In this document: positions 21,412-33,361 of the stretch, one piece after another
How the letters are laid out: the number at the start of each line of letters is the position of its first letter
How positions within the stretch are numbered: position 1 is the stretch's first letter
DNA from: Cyathus striatus
Lineage: Eukaryota > Basidiomycota > Agaricomycetes > Agaricales > Nidulariaceae
Length of the DNA stretch: 64,000 nucleotides
NCBI GenBank assembly: GCA_025738555.1
Contig: JAOVFP010000003.1
Span: 1,178,001 to 1,242,000, forward strand
Direction of reading: 5' to 3'
Program-made: the position numbers and the translations under genes
The notes under the pieces: model-generated
What the model was told of the DNA's origin: nothing
The model's database searches: none
The model's input: only the letters and a program-made list of their open reading frames with translations

Positions 21412-22839
21412 GAATCGTACTCGTGGGGTGCTGCAAAGTACGGATGGGGGTTGTGAAGAGGTTTAAGTGCGACTGTACGTACCTTAAAAAGACAAAGATT
21501 GCAGGTCGTTGCGAGGTCCGTCCAACTGGGAATTCTGTAGTGATTTATATACTAGAAAGACCGATAAATCTAAAATACGTAAGAGCAATTAAATCGATGA
21601 AGGAATGAATAATGTTAAAAAGAACGTGGTGTGAAACATAAGAACTAAGTAGAAACCCAAGTAACAAAGACTAGTGAGTTGAAGAGTTTGCGAGGATTAG
21701 GTGACAACGGTTCAGGGTCGTGGGTATCTGAGAAATCGGAGTGCGCAGGGGGTTAGGTGTGTTCGGAACGGTTCGTGAAGATATACAAAACGAAGAAAGC
21801 GAGAGAGGGAGTGAGTGGTGAAGAGGTGAAAGCGCGGTTGCGCGTACCCTCACAAAGACATATATTGCAAGTCGTCATGACGTCCGTCTGACTGGGGTGC
21901 TCTAAGGTGAGAGGGAGTGAAAGCTTGATTAGATTCTGTAGTGTAACTACAGGGATATATATACTAGACAAACCAATAGATCTATAATAAGTAAGACTGT
22001 GTACATCGAAAGAAGGAATGGAAATTATTATAAAGAGCATAGCGTGAAACATAAAGATCGAATGGAAGAACTCTAGTACAAAAGTTTAATGAGTTGGGGT
22101 TTGCACGGAGATGAGTTATCTTGCCAAACACCAAGGTCTGGTGTCGGTGCCGATATCAGAGTTATTTCGACAATTCGGAGTGTCGCAGGGGATAGGTATC
22201 ATGTCGGAATGGTGCACGAAGATGTATAATTTGAGGATAGTACGAGGAGAGCGAACGGGGATGTAGATGAATGGAGAACGCGTACGGACGCGTCAATATA
22301 GCGTGTCGCGTGATTATGTAATACATTTGGAACGTTTGATATGTAGAATAATTCCTGAATTGCGCGTAGGCAGCTTGCCTGCTCTACAGTTGTGTATTGG
22401 ATGATGCGAACCTGCCGTGCATGTTTTTTTATAACAGGTTTAGTTGTTTGCGGACGTTTTGAAGACTGGTTATATATCTGCTGTACAATAACGTACCATG
22501 GTTAAATAAAAGATTTCTATATCTTCTAGATTGATCACTTATAGCGTGGAGCGTATCTGATATAGGCGGAATTCCCGGTCTCATCGTGAATGATCGTAAT
22601 TATGCGATGCTTGATGTCAGTCTTTTCCAGATACATTTGCAATCATTGTGAACCTGAAGCTCTATACATGAATACGGTGTTACTAATTGGATATGAAATA
22701 TGTATGCCCAGACGAATTGGAGGGAGACATAGAGATTGAGTAAGAGGAGAACATTCCATTTGGTACTCATTGAGCTAGACATATAACCGCGAATTGATAT
22801 ATAAATCTTCCAAAACAATACAAATCTTTCTTCTAACAA

Positions 22840-23285
22840 TCATGTAGATCCCCGTTCCACATCCTCAGGCTGACAATCGTGCTCTTTCTCACACTTAGCA
22901 CACACCCATACAAAAATACCAAATAAAAGCCCTATTATCACTGTAATAACCATGATACACCCACGCATGCTGATGTCTCATACTATTGAGAACAGACGCT
23001 CCGGCCCATCTTGCACCAGCGGCAATTGGTGTAAGAAGAAGTAGAGATAAACCAAGTGTACCGAAGAAAGCTGATTCGGGACAGCATGTGAGCACTACTA
23101 GTCCGCCTATCGGAGCAGATACCGAGCCGGACCAGATGCTTCCTCCGATTGCATTTATGAGCAATGCAGAGTGGTTGTCGAAATGTTGTTGTCCGTACAT
23201 TACGTTTCCGAGGAGTCTGATTTAGAAATGTGTGGTTACTGACAGCAGTAGAATGCTACTGGCCATTCCTAGGATTAGAAGTAGC
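22840..23285 (-). pseudogene. Membrane protein of unknown family, truncated copy A
   Basis: The minus strand encodes hydrophobic helices around INAIGGSIWSG and TLGLSLLLLTPIAAGARW and the tail AKCEKEHDCQPEDVERGST. Compared with copy B (49749-50728), the first exon is missing because the block ends at 23285, and 29 bases are absent inside the last exon, which shifts the frame before the final helix. About four membrane helices would be expected in an intact protein. Function unknown. Confidence 0.6.
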
Positions 23286-23288
23286 AGA

Positions 23289-23373
23289 AGATCCTTTTGG
23301 TTAAAGCCGAGCGGATCAATGGGTAGTTTTTGGCATTGTTCTTTTTCCCTTTGTTTTCGAGTGCACAGATATT
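23289..23373 (+). repeat. Direct repeat flanking duplicated block A, right copy
   Basis: Matches 19788-19882 (shared gccgagcggatcaatg and ttctttttccctttgttttc). Confidence 0.75.
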
Positions 23374-24563
23374 TATAAAGAAATAAGGCCGGCAAGCGGC
23401 ACAGCCCACTACCTCAAGAATATGATTACATGGTAAGAGATACTGAATAACAGGAAAGCAAAGAAGGATAGGGGGGCTGATTGTCGATGAGAGTGTATTA
23501 TAGGAGAACACTTAATAAGACTTAATTTCACCAAAGAAAGTCAACTCATCAGTAACATTGGGAATGGAAAATGTGGATGCAGAAATGTTGTAGAATTTAT
23601 AGATCTTATTATATATGTATACAGCCACAGGCAAGAAATCAGTAGAGAGAAATTACTGAATAGGAGAGATATGAATAGACACATAAAGTATTTAAAAAAA
23701 TAGAGTGACAATAGAGACTTGAATAAATTGAAAAGTGAGTAGGGAGTTGAATTCATTTGGAAGTGGGGCTGACAGGACGACAACGCATCAAAGGACACAA
23801 AGGCCGGAGAGGAGAACTGGAAAGCCACATGATCGAAATGAATCTTGGCGGAACGGCTGGAGAGTATGAGAAGAAGAGAGTGCATAGTCAATGTGCACAA
23901 GAAATCTGTCAAAGTGCTCAATACAAACTCCAAAATCCCCTTCTTTGGCTTTCATCTTCTCTCCACTGTCATTATATTTTACTTCTCAATCCTGGGGTGC
24001 AGTACCTGGGTCAAGCCAGCGTACGTCGATGATGTGGTTTGCTTACTCGTACGCCATGGATTACGCAGGGGACACTGGATTGGTGGGAAATGACAACGGT
24101 AGGTTGTGTGTTAGTTTTCCATGTCCAACTCGGAGATGGAGAAAAGTTCACATACAGTTGGACTTGTGGGTGTATGGTACAGTGCTCGTGCTTGAAAGAG
24201 AGGAGTTATATAGCTGTTTTATTGTTGTGTGCTGGGGAATGCAGCGAATAGATCTTCTGCTATAATCAGATCAATATCCACTTTATAGAATATGAGTGTA
24301 CGCACTGCCGATCCTATCCTACTCAGTATCCTTCATTTGATAGCACATCCTACAAGTATCTTCCTGCAGAGAGTAGTGTCAATTAGTCAATTATACTAGG
24401 TAGAGATCGCCTTGTTGAAACAAAATGTTAGTATCGAGCATAGTGTAACACGATACAGAAAACGTACGCAGAACTTATGCAACTTCCTGGTTCAATTATG
24501 TCAATGCGGTATTAATGATAGCGCATAGGCAGGCCTGGGTGGTACAGAGATGATGGCCATGGT
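23374..24563. other. Unassigned spacer
   Basis: Open frames on both strands near 23541-24265 (up to 130 codons) overlap each other and show no family signature. A GT-AG exon on the plus strand ending near 24098 (frame with GNDNG) is conceivable but not supported. Confidence 0.3.
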
Positions 24564-24568
24564 GGAGG

Positions 24569-24929
24569 TGTAGAAACAGCAAGGACTCTGCACAGGGCAG
24601 TTGCTGATCTGGGTACAGGCTCACCTGAGAGGTAGAGTGTGTAGATAGAGGCTTAGAGCGACTGTAAGAAGAGTAAAGACTTTCTTATTGTTATCCAGTA
24701 AAACTGGGGGGTTTATATACTGTACAAGAGGTGTATATAAATATCTACTGCTGTAAAAGGAGCTGTTAAGCTGTTATGCTGTTGAGTACAGCAGTACCGT
24801 ATATAGTGCTACTATAATTACATCTACCTAAGAATAAACATACTAGAAGGTTCTAGCATGTGCTACGGAGTTCCATGATTAGATAAGATCCGCTAGATCC
24901 GCTTTTGTCGAGATAAGATAATCTCAACA
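24569..24929 (-). repeat. 3' LTR of copia element 2
   Basis: Begins TGTTGA and ends CA on the element's strand; a TATA box (tatataaac) lies in it at about 24711-24719, reverse strand. Confidence 0.96.
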
Positions 24930-25076
24930 CTCCCCTCGCTAAGTGCAACTGGTAAGTGCTCTTTTGCGAATAAAAGTGGAATATGGTATGTGTCTATTAT
25001 CCAGTAAAATGTATCTAATGTCGATATTTGTTGGATAGGAAGACACTTATTCCATGTAATGTGGAATTAATGAGCT

Positions 25077-28000
25077 CTAGTAGAACTCAAGTCCATATTC
25101 CTTGAGGAATCTTTGGAACAATGTATTATCCAATGCCTTAGTTAATAAATCGGCAGGATTGTCAGTTCCAGGAACAAAGAAAACTTCAACCTGTCCATCT
25201 TCAATACATTGACGAATATAGTGATATCGAATATCAATGTGTTTTGTCCTATGCTCTTGCACGGGATTATTTGAAATAAAGATGGAAGCTTGGTTGTCAC
25301 CACAAATGGGTGTGCGAGTTTCCTGGAATCCAAGTTCCATAAGAAGGGATTGAACCCACACAACTTGTCGACTACAGTCAGACAAGGCCATGTACTCAGC
25401 TTCTGTCGATGATTGTGCAACAGTCCGTTGGGCACGTGATTGCCATGAGACAAGACCATTGGCTAGTTTAAGATAGAAGCCAGTGACAGATTTGCGTTTA
25501 ATTTTATCCTGACCCCAGTCAGAATCTGTGTAGGCAATAAGTCCCATATTTGAACCACCATTATAGACAAGTGCATAGTCAGAAGTTCCAACTAAATAAT
25601 GGCAAATGCCAAGTGCTCTTGTGAGGTGTTCCTCAGAGGGGTTTGCGGAAAAACTGCGAGAGTTTAATCACGGCATAGGCGATGTCAGGACGTGTGCCTA
25701 GCATCAGGTAGAGAAGAGATCCAATTACAGATTGAAATCTCGATCGCAATTTGGGATCTGCAGTGCCTTGTGTAGCAGAAGGCTGATAGCCAGAAGGCAG
25801 CGGAGTTTTGTGTGCCTTAGCATTAGTCATGCCGAAGCGCTCCAAAACCTTTTTAAGGTATTCTGTCTGATCAAGCAATAATCGTTTGCGATCTCGACGT
25901 ATACGAATTCCAAGGAATTCTTTGGCTTCGCCTAAATCTCTGCATTCCCATTGTTGCATAAATTCTGACTTCTTTTTTAGGACCAGTGTCAGATCGGGTC
26001 CAAGGAATAAGGCATCATCCACATAGACAATAGCAAATACAACTTTGCCATTTCTGTCTTTGTAGACAAATACTCCAGCATCTGAAAGGACACGAGTAAA
26101 ACCTAGAGTCTTCATGGACTTGGTGAGCTCTTTCCACCACGCGAGTGATGCTTGCTTCAAACCATAAAGAGCACGTGTAAGGCGCCAAACCTTATGCTCT
26201 TGTCCACGGACTTTGAAGCCCTCGGGTTGTTCCATATAGATTTCCTCATCGAGTAATCCATAGAGGAAGGCGGTCTTTACATCAAGACCTTGTAAGTGCC
26301 AGCCTTCTAAGGCAGATAGTGCTAGCATGATACGAACAGTTTCATATCTGACTACAGGTGAGAATATCTCATCATAGTCGATGCCTTCTCTCTGTGAGAA
26401 ACCCTTGGCAACAAGGCGTGAGCGTTTTCTACCATCAGATTTAGTAGAAAAAACCCAGCGGTTTTTTATGGCCTTTCGGCCAGGTGGGAGATCAACCAGC
26501 TCATAAACTTTGCGCTTGCAAAGAGCCTCTAATTCTTCGCGGCAAGCATCGAGCCACTCCTTTTGCTGCTGTTTAGGCAACTTAAAGATGTCCCTATAAT
26601 GGACAGGAGTGTTCTCCTCAGGAATCGCTTTCTGAAGTAGGAAATTTAATAAATCCACTCCCCCTTCCCGGACTATTTTACGAAGCCAGGTTTCATCGTC
26701 TGATTGAGAGTGAGACAGTCTGTCGCTCATGGAAGCTGGATTATCAGAAATTGGTCCAGGAACCGTATTCTGAGGAGAATTTTCTGGTCCACGGGAGCTA
26801 CCCGGTTCACCAGTGGTACGTCTCCAGTTCCGACTGTTATCTCGTTCTCTCAGTACTTCAGTAGGGGGTCTATCCCCATATATATTATCAGGACGATTTA
26901 TGGGTTTTCGCTCACGACCAGAGCGGCGTGGAGCCTGTTGCTCTTCCTCTCTTGGAGGACCTGGTGGTGTGGGCGCAGAACTCAGAGCAGGTTCGTCGTC
27001 ACGATCGTGCTGAGGTTCACTTGTAGGAGGGTTGGATGGGTGACGTGTCTCAGAACGTGTAGGTCCTGGACTAAAATCATCATCATCACCAAATTGCGAT
27101 TCATTATCTGAATGTGGAGAAAATTGATCAGGATCTGTTGGCGGCAGATCATGATCAGATGGTTTATCACATCTGGGGAAAGTATCCTCCAGAAATTGGG
27201 CGGTTCCGGCATTAAAGAGAGTGTTGGTTGAGCGCATGAACTGATGTCCTTTAACTCCATCTGGTACACCCAGATAGGTCATTAGTTCAGAACGAGGTGC
27301 TAGTTTGTTGGCACGTTTTTCCTTGGGAAGGTAAACATATGCACCACAACCAAATACTCGTAAATGCGAAATGTCAGGCTTTTTGTTCCGCAGAATCTCA
27401 TATGGAGATTTCCAATGATGACGGGAAAGTGGTGTGCGATTATAAACATGGACAGCATGCATTATAGCAAATTCCCACCAAGATTGGGGAAGACATGCAT
27501 CAAAACGCATGGCTTGTGCTTTTTCCATGATAGTGCGATTAAATCGCTCAGCACGACCATTCTGCTGGTGAACATAAGGCAAGCTCGTCAAAATCTCTAT
27601 GCCACGATCTCGGAGATAGTCATCAAATTCATCTGATTTATACTCTCCCCCTGCATCGGACTGCCATTGCTTTATTTTGGCATTGTATTGTGTATCAATC
27701 ATGGCAGTAAATCGCTTTAAAGCCACAAGAGAGTCCGATTTATGGCGCAATAAAATTGTCCAGCCATGGGAAGTGTAATCATCAAAGAATGACATCATGT
27801 ACTTATATCTGTGGTAAGATAGTACAGGAAACTCTTTGAGATCGGAGTGAATCTTCTCAAAAGGGCGAGAAGCTCTAGATTCAGATCGCGGATAAGATTT
27901 AGAAGGCATTTTGCCTTCCGCGCATCCTCGGCATGGAGAGACTTGCTTAGGAATGGAAATCTCTGAGGAGATACCATTGACATTGTCCCTGACACGACGC

Positions 28001-29955
28001 ATTACATCTTTAGATGGATGTCCCAGACGTTTATGCCATCGATCATAGTCCACATTTAATGCAGACTTCACATGTGTGGTGTTAGTCTTCAATATTTCAG
28101 AAGTCAACCAGAACATGTGATCATGGTGTGAGTGCGGTTTACAGGAAAGATGAAGTTCATCATTTTTCTGTGTGTAAAAACCCAGCATGTTGGACGATCC
28201 ACGCACTACATAATCTTTATGAAGGATCTGTCCCATAGAAAGAAGTCGAGTTTGACCCAGTTTTTCGAAGTGAAGAACTGGCCATAATAGCGATGTGCGC
28301 TCTTTAACAGAGCCATCAGCTGCTTCGACTTTGTGCTTAATATGTACTTCGCCAACTGCAGTGATATTTTCAATTCCACTGCCAGTTATGACTTTGCCAA
28401 AATCTCCAGTTTTGTATTTGGAGAAATCATTCAAATCACCAGTCATGTGCATTGAAGCACCTGAATCCATGATCCAGTCAACCGAACTGGTTGCTTTTCC
28501 TTTTCCCTTACATTTACTACAAGAAGCAGCATGTGTATCACATTTATTCTGTAGACTACGTAAATCTACAGATGAAGTCCGTAAGTGTCGCAAAATTTCA
28601 TCATCAACAGCAGCCATTAGCATATGCGAATTTAATCGAAGAGGGTGCTGTGACAAATGCGTCAGCTCACATTTCAAATGTGAAGGGAAAGGAACTTGCC
28701 TCTCATCATATCCACCGATATCGATGTCAGATCCAAGGGAAACGGCATCATCCTCATCCATGTCTGAGCCCCAGTCGAGTGGAGCATCTGCATCCATTGG
28801 TTCATCCTCATTAGAAGGAACCTCACAGATACGCTCGGCAAGGGGTGGAGAGTCATCAAGGGTGACTTTGGAGGTGGATGGGCCATTTCGCTCAATAATC
28901 TCCTCAAATCTCCTAACATGGAGAGCTGTCTTGGGAAGCTCAAAGCGATCACAGAAGGATCGAGCCTGTTTATAGACAGGGTAGACATCCATGGACTTGT
29001 TCTCACCTTGGTAGGCTTGAGCAGGGGTCCCATGGACTCGCTTAAAGACAGTGGAGGAGGGATCAGAGAGACGTTCCAGAAGTGTGGGAGAAGGCCCAAC
29101 TTCTGGAGCAAGTGCAACAGAGGCGACATGAGAGTGGCCATGGTCATGGGAGTGAGTATGGGGGTTCCCACCATTGCGTTGGTTCTTACCACCACGGGTG
29201 TTACGGCGGTTCTTCTTCTTCTGGTTAGGTCTATTACCAGAAGAATTACCAGAGTTCTGGTTGCCGTCATTCTGCTTCTGCTGATTACCATTCCAACGAG
29301 GATTGGTCTGCTTGCGCTTAATAGCGGAAGCCTTCTGTGCACGTTGAGAGCCAGTGGTCTGGCGTGCATGCTCAGCAGAGAGTGTAGAAGCGATAGTGGT
29401 GATAGAGAGTCTATCCTTGGCAGTAGTAGCCAGGATAGTGGACGCAATATTATCCCATTTAGAAGGGATGGCCATAAGAAGGATCATAGAACGAATGAAT
29501 TCATTAAGGGTGACATCATTCGTGGAAAGGCGATCGAAGATAGTGTTAAGAACTGCAATATCAGGGGCAGGATCACCACCTGAAAGTTTGAAGGACAAGG
29601 CGCGTTTGAAGTCGGTGAAAATGGTAGCCGGAGTAGGTGTACCATAGAGTTCTTTCAAAGCAGTCCAAGTTTCATGAGCGGTATCCTTAACATACTGCTG
29701 AAGTGACTCAGAGATACGAAGTGAGATAATACCAATAGCGGCATCATCATCTGAGTCCCAGATCTCAATAGATTTGAGATTCTCAGCATATCCCTCATCT
29801 CCAACCTTTAATTCGAGAGGTCGGTCGCGAGTTCCAGAGGTGATGCTCCAGAGTCTTTGGCTTTTCAAGATGCTGGTCATCTTGAGCGCCCATTGCTGGT
29901 AGTTGGAGCCATCGAACATGGGAGCAGTGGCAATAACAGAAGAGTTGGCAGACAT
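25077..29955 (-). pseudogene. Copia Gag-Pol polyprotein with one frameshift
   Basis: Minus strand from the ATG at 29955. UBN2-type Gag; no classical CCHC knuckle (the segment CSKCKGKGK stands in its place); protease MDSGASMHM at ~495; integrase with RWHKRLGHP, CRGC, an FFDDYTSHGW segment and QQNGRAERFN; reverse transcriptase with KTAFLYGLLDEE and YVDDALFLG; RNase H TDSDWGQDK and STEAEYMALSD. The frame closes at 25633 because the A-run at 25649-25653 (plus strand) carries one base too many for the frame; downstream RNase H continues open to 25077. With identical LTRs this may be a very recent lesion or an assembly error. Confidence 0.93.
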
Positions 29956-30268
29956 TGTGATCTGAGAGGTACAATGTCAGTAACTTGTGAAGCACATAAA
30001 ATAGAGAAAAAGCGTAGCTTGTGCTCTACTAGTTAGCAGTGGTATGCATGCGATCATTGCCATCAATAATGACGACATAGATCAGAGTGGCATGCAAAGC
30101 ACACATGCAGCGATCCTTAAGATCAGCAGTTCATGGTGCAACCACTGTGAGGATCACCTCAACATCATGCTATACAGCGATGGAGAGATCACTCTGGGTT
30201 ATCCCAGTCAGCAAGCATGCGTACAGCCAGTAGGGCGCATTACATGTGCATAACCGGGGCCCATAACC

Positions 30269-30629
30269 TGTAGAAACAGCAAGGACTCTGCACAGGGCAG
30301 TTGCTGATCTGGGTACAGGCTCACCTGAGAGGTAGAGTGTGTAGATAGAGGCTTAGAGCGACTGTAAGAAGAGTAAAGACTTTCTTATTGTTATCCAGTA
30401 AAACTGGGGGGTTTATATACTGTACAAGAGGTGTATATAAATATCTACTGCTGTAAAAGGAGCTGTTAAGCTGTTATGCTGTTGAGTACAGCAGTACCGT
30501 ATATAGTGCTACTATAATTACATCTACCTAAGAATAAACATACTAGAAGGTTCTAGCATGTGCTACGGAGTTCCATGATTAGATAAGATCCGCTAGATCC
30601 GCTTTTGTCGAGATAAGATAATCTCAACA
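30269..30629 (-). repeat. 5' LTR of copia element 2
   Basis: Identical in my reading to the 3' LTR, which implies very recent insertion or gene conversion. Confidence 0.96.
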
Positions 30630-30634
30630 GGAGG

Positions 30635-31127
30635 GTGGAGGGTGAGGGGTAGTCGCTAGTGGTTGTCGTCATGGTTGTCGTGATCGGCTGTGGTGAGTTA
30701 TGGTAATCGTGGTGCAGAGAGAGGGGAACGAGAAGGATGGTTATAACGCCAAGTGTGGGGTAGTCTAGGGATTTTCGAGAGCCATGGTGTCGATGCAGTG
30801 TTTTTAAGGACTTATACATCGTTGGGAGGGTATTGCGTTGAGATTTTGGCTCACAGATATATTCATTAAAAGGGATCGAAAGAGTTAACGATGTAGATAC
30901 GGCTCACTTTACAGATAACACATTCTCTTTACCAGCGGATAACAATCATAATAGAGAAGGTCACAAAACTATGGATGTAGTAGTGAGACAGAAACAGACA
31001 ACGTAAGCTGGGAGAAGAATGGACTGTTATGGACCTGCGAGTAAATGTAATAATGAGAAGGGCGAGAACGAAGAGTAGGTGCTTCGTCAGTGCCATCACA
31101 AGTGTCACAGAGGATCAGCCAATCAGA
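30635..31127. other. Unassigned spacer
   Basis: GT-rich stretch at 30640-30720 (gttgtcgt repeats), no gene recognised. Confidence 0.35.
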
Positions 31128-31130
31128 TTA

Positions 31131-31763
31131 GGGTCTGTTCGGATACCAGAATACAGCTGTATTCTCAGTTTGATGAGAATACCATCAAAGTCCCAGGGTC
31201 CATTTTTGGTAAAGCTGCACTGATGACGTCAATTGACAGCGCGCCGCCACTTTCACTATCTTGTCGCTATCCCCCTGCTTGTTGTCCCCACCTCCAGTTT
31301 ATTCTTCCCACATGTTAAAATTATGCTAAGTATACTAGGAGTTCTATTGTGTGTATGACTTCTATATACATAATATGGCACATTTAAATATGTGTATAAA
31401 CATCATAGGAAAAACAACAGTAGGCGAGCTAGAAATAAATGATATTTGTGCTCACCGAGTTATTGTTGAAACTTGAGCATAACATATGTAGTATATCTAA
31501 GACTAAGTACTGTTACTTTGTGATTACTTAGCAACCCTGCCACGAGTATACAATTTGTTGGGCATGCAAATACATACAGCAAGCAGTTAAGTATATGTGT
31601 GGTAAATTGTAGGCTGAACTCAGACATGGGGAAAACACGAAGAACAATCTCAATGAGTGCAGGCGACTGTGGCGGCGCGCCTTACCAAAAATGGACCCTA
31701 GGACTTTGATGGTATTCTCATCAAACTGAGAATACAGCTGTATTCTGGTATCCGAACAGACCC
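31131..31763. mobile_element. Tourist-like MITE (PIF/Harbinger type)
   Basis: 633 bases with ~82-base terminal inverted repeats that begin GGGTCTGTTCGGATACC and differ at about one position, flanked by the 3-base direct repeat TTA (31128-31130, 31764-31766). The GGGTCTGTTYGG terminus and TTA target are typical of Tourist elements mobilised by PIF/Harbinger transposases. No coding capacity. Confidence 0.9.
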
Positions 31764-32041
31764 TTAAGATCCCAACCAAGATCCCAAAAACGCCTTATTG
31801 GGAAGTCCAAACGACCCTATAACTCAACTACCTTAAAAGGTAGTGGGAATATTCGATGAACGCATTTATATCTATCTCTTTGACTTGGGACGAATTGCTA
31901 GTGCATTATCATTGCTTTTGTCTATATCGCTGAAACGAGACTCTATTCAAGTTTCGACAAAGTTCTGTTAATAATCTCGTTGTTTAGTGACTCAGTTAAA
32001 AGTAATGATCCCGGCATTGCCACTGCCCAGTGTAACGTATA

Positions 32042-32584
32042 CTGTACTAACACAATCAATTCGGCAGTAACACATAACGCACCTGCTGGGTATGCCGAAA
32101 TTTGAGGGTAAGTAACGCATCTGAGGTAGAAATGCCGAATTTTCCCAAAATTTTTGTCCCCCCCCAAAAAGTATTATTTTTAAGGTCTGTATTTTATCTA
32201 AACTACCATACAGGTTATTGTAGAATGTTAGCATAGTTTGATGTACCTTAATTACTTAATTGAATAAGCATTCAATGCTTGTGCATAAATGGCCAATGAC
32301 TGGTTATGATATTCAAAGAAGTAAAAATAATTGCACACTAAGGGGATTTAAACCAGCAGTCATACGATACTACAAGCAACATACATCATGGAAACATTAC
32401 TAACCCTGCCATTTATCCACTAGACAACAATTGCTTTAATTTTAGAGCTACATGTAACAATAAAAATACCTGACATGCCGAAAATTACAATATGTAACAC
32501 CTAAAATCTTGAAGTGCCGAATGTATCTATGGGTTTGGGATGTAACGCACTGTGAAGGGTGCCGAATTGATTATGTTAGTACAG
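32042..32584. mobile_element. TA-flanked MITE (Tc1/mariner-like target)
   Basis: 543 bases between TA dinucleotides (32040-32041, 32585-32586), with ~25-base inverted ends CTGTACTAACAYAATCAATT. Subterminal words taacgcac and gccgaat recur in inverted order. The uninterrupted form of the same flank occurs at 20070-20090 in block A, which fixes both borders. It holds a tRNA-like segment (see 32343-32430). Confidence 0.88.
32343..32430 (-). other. tRNA-like RNA polymerase III promoter inside the MITE
   Basis: On the minus strand, TTGTCTAGTGGATAAATGG (around 32412-32430) resembles the A box of tRNAs and GGTTTAAATCCC (32343-32354) resembles the B box; spacing is ~65-70 bases. A cloverleaf is not evident, so it looks like a tRNA-derived (SINE-like) remnant rather than a functional tRNA. 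Confidence 0.45.
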
Positions 32585-33361
32585 TACTACGCCACTCCAC
32601 ACTTGAGCATACCGCCGCACTTCAAAATATCAGCTATAGCCTCTTAAAATTTCACATTTCAGGTGTCTAGATGAATTGCCTTGGATCGCCATTACATTCA
32701 TCATGCATCAATACGATCTGGTGTTGATAATACTACATCTAATCTATCAATAACTCAACAATTAACAATTCAAGTCCCCGTCATAGTTATCTAGGCGACG
32801 TGCTCTCACGGGATATAAATAGCATCGTAGACAAGGTCATGCTGAATACCACTGGACAACGTCAACGCCCCCAACGATATCAATAGCTGCAGTCAAAGTT
32901 GAGCTGCGAAAGGTGAAGGTGAAGGTGAAGGTGGCAGTGCACCTGCCTAAAAGAGAAGTCGCGCGCAATTTTGTAAGTCCGACCGCTTTTTTTTTTTTTT
33001 TTAAATCCTGTATTTTATGTCGGTTATGGAAAGCCATATGTCGCGACAATGTAGCGTCTACCGTATGATAAGGTAATATAGTAAGTAATGTAAGGGGGAA
33101 TGAGAGCTTGTAGCAAGCTATAGATCGGAGGTATAGTATGTAACTCGGGATGCCCTACTGGTGGTAGGACACCAGGAGGTGTGTGGCTGGAGGCGTCTCA
33201 TCCAGTGAGCGCGCACCATATTTTTGTTGTACGTGGTTGGATGCCAAAGCAGTGGATCGATTGTTGAACTGCGTGTGTCTGAGCGCTTTGTGCGATGTGA
33301 AAGCTATCATGATATATCCAATTGAGAATGTATTCTCCCTGCCTCTTCCCTTCTTCTTCTT

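Larger units (their letters stand above)
19883..23285 (+). repeat. Duplicated block A
   Basis: Collinear with 31850-32040 plus 32585-32835 and with about 45110-50640. Shared words include gtaatgatcccggc, gagataattcttcggctcct (near 20876 and 45792) and the 4-helix pseudogene near its right end. Within it, 21480-21840 and 21845-22270 look like a diverged tandem duplication. The second genomic copy has been broken up by several insertions. Confidence 0.78.
24569..30629 (-). mobile_element. Ty1/copia LTR retrotransposon, second family, recent
   Basis: LTRs at 24569-24929 and 30269-30629 (361 bases, no difference seen), flanked by the 5-base duplication ggagg (24564-24568, 30630-30634). Read on the minus strand, the primer site ggttatgggccccgg abuts the 5' LTR (30254-30268) and the purine tract gcgaggggag (24930-24939) precedes the 3' LTR. 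The polyprotein is open except for a one-base homopolymer expansion. LTR sequence and protein differ strongly from copia element 1, so this is a separate family that shares the half-tRNA primer. Confidence 0.97.
31850..32835 (+). repeat. Left part of the second copy of block A
   Basis: Matches 19883-20315 except for the MITE insertion. The match stops shortly before the long inverted-repeat element at 32884. Confidence 0.78.

Noticed and set aside
32343..32430. A functional tRNA gene
   Set aside because: A and B boxes are present but no acceptor stem or anticodon arm could be paired.
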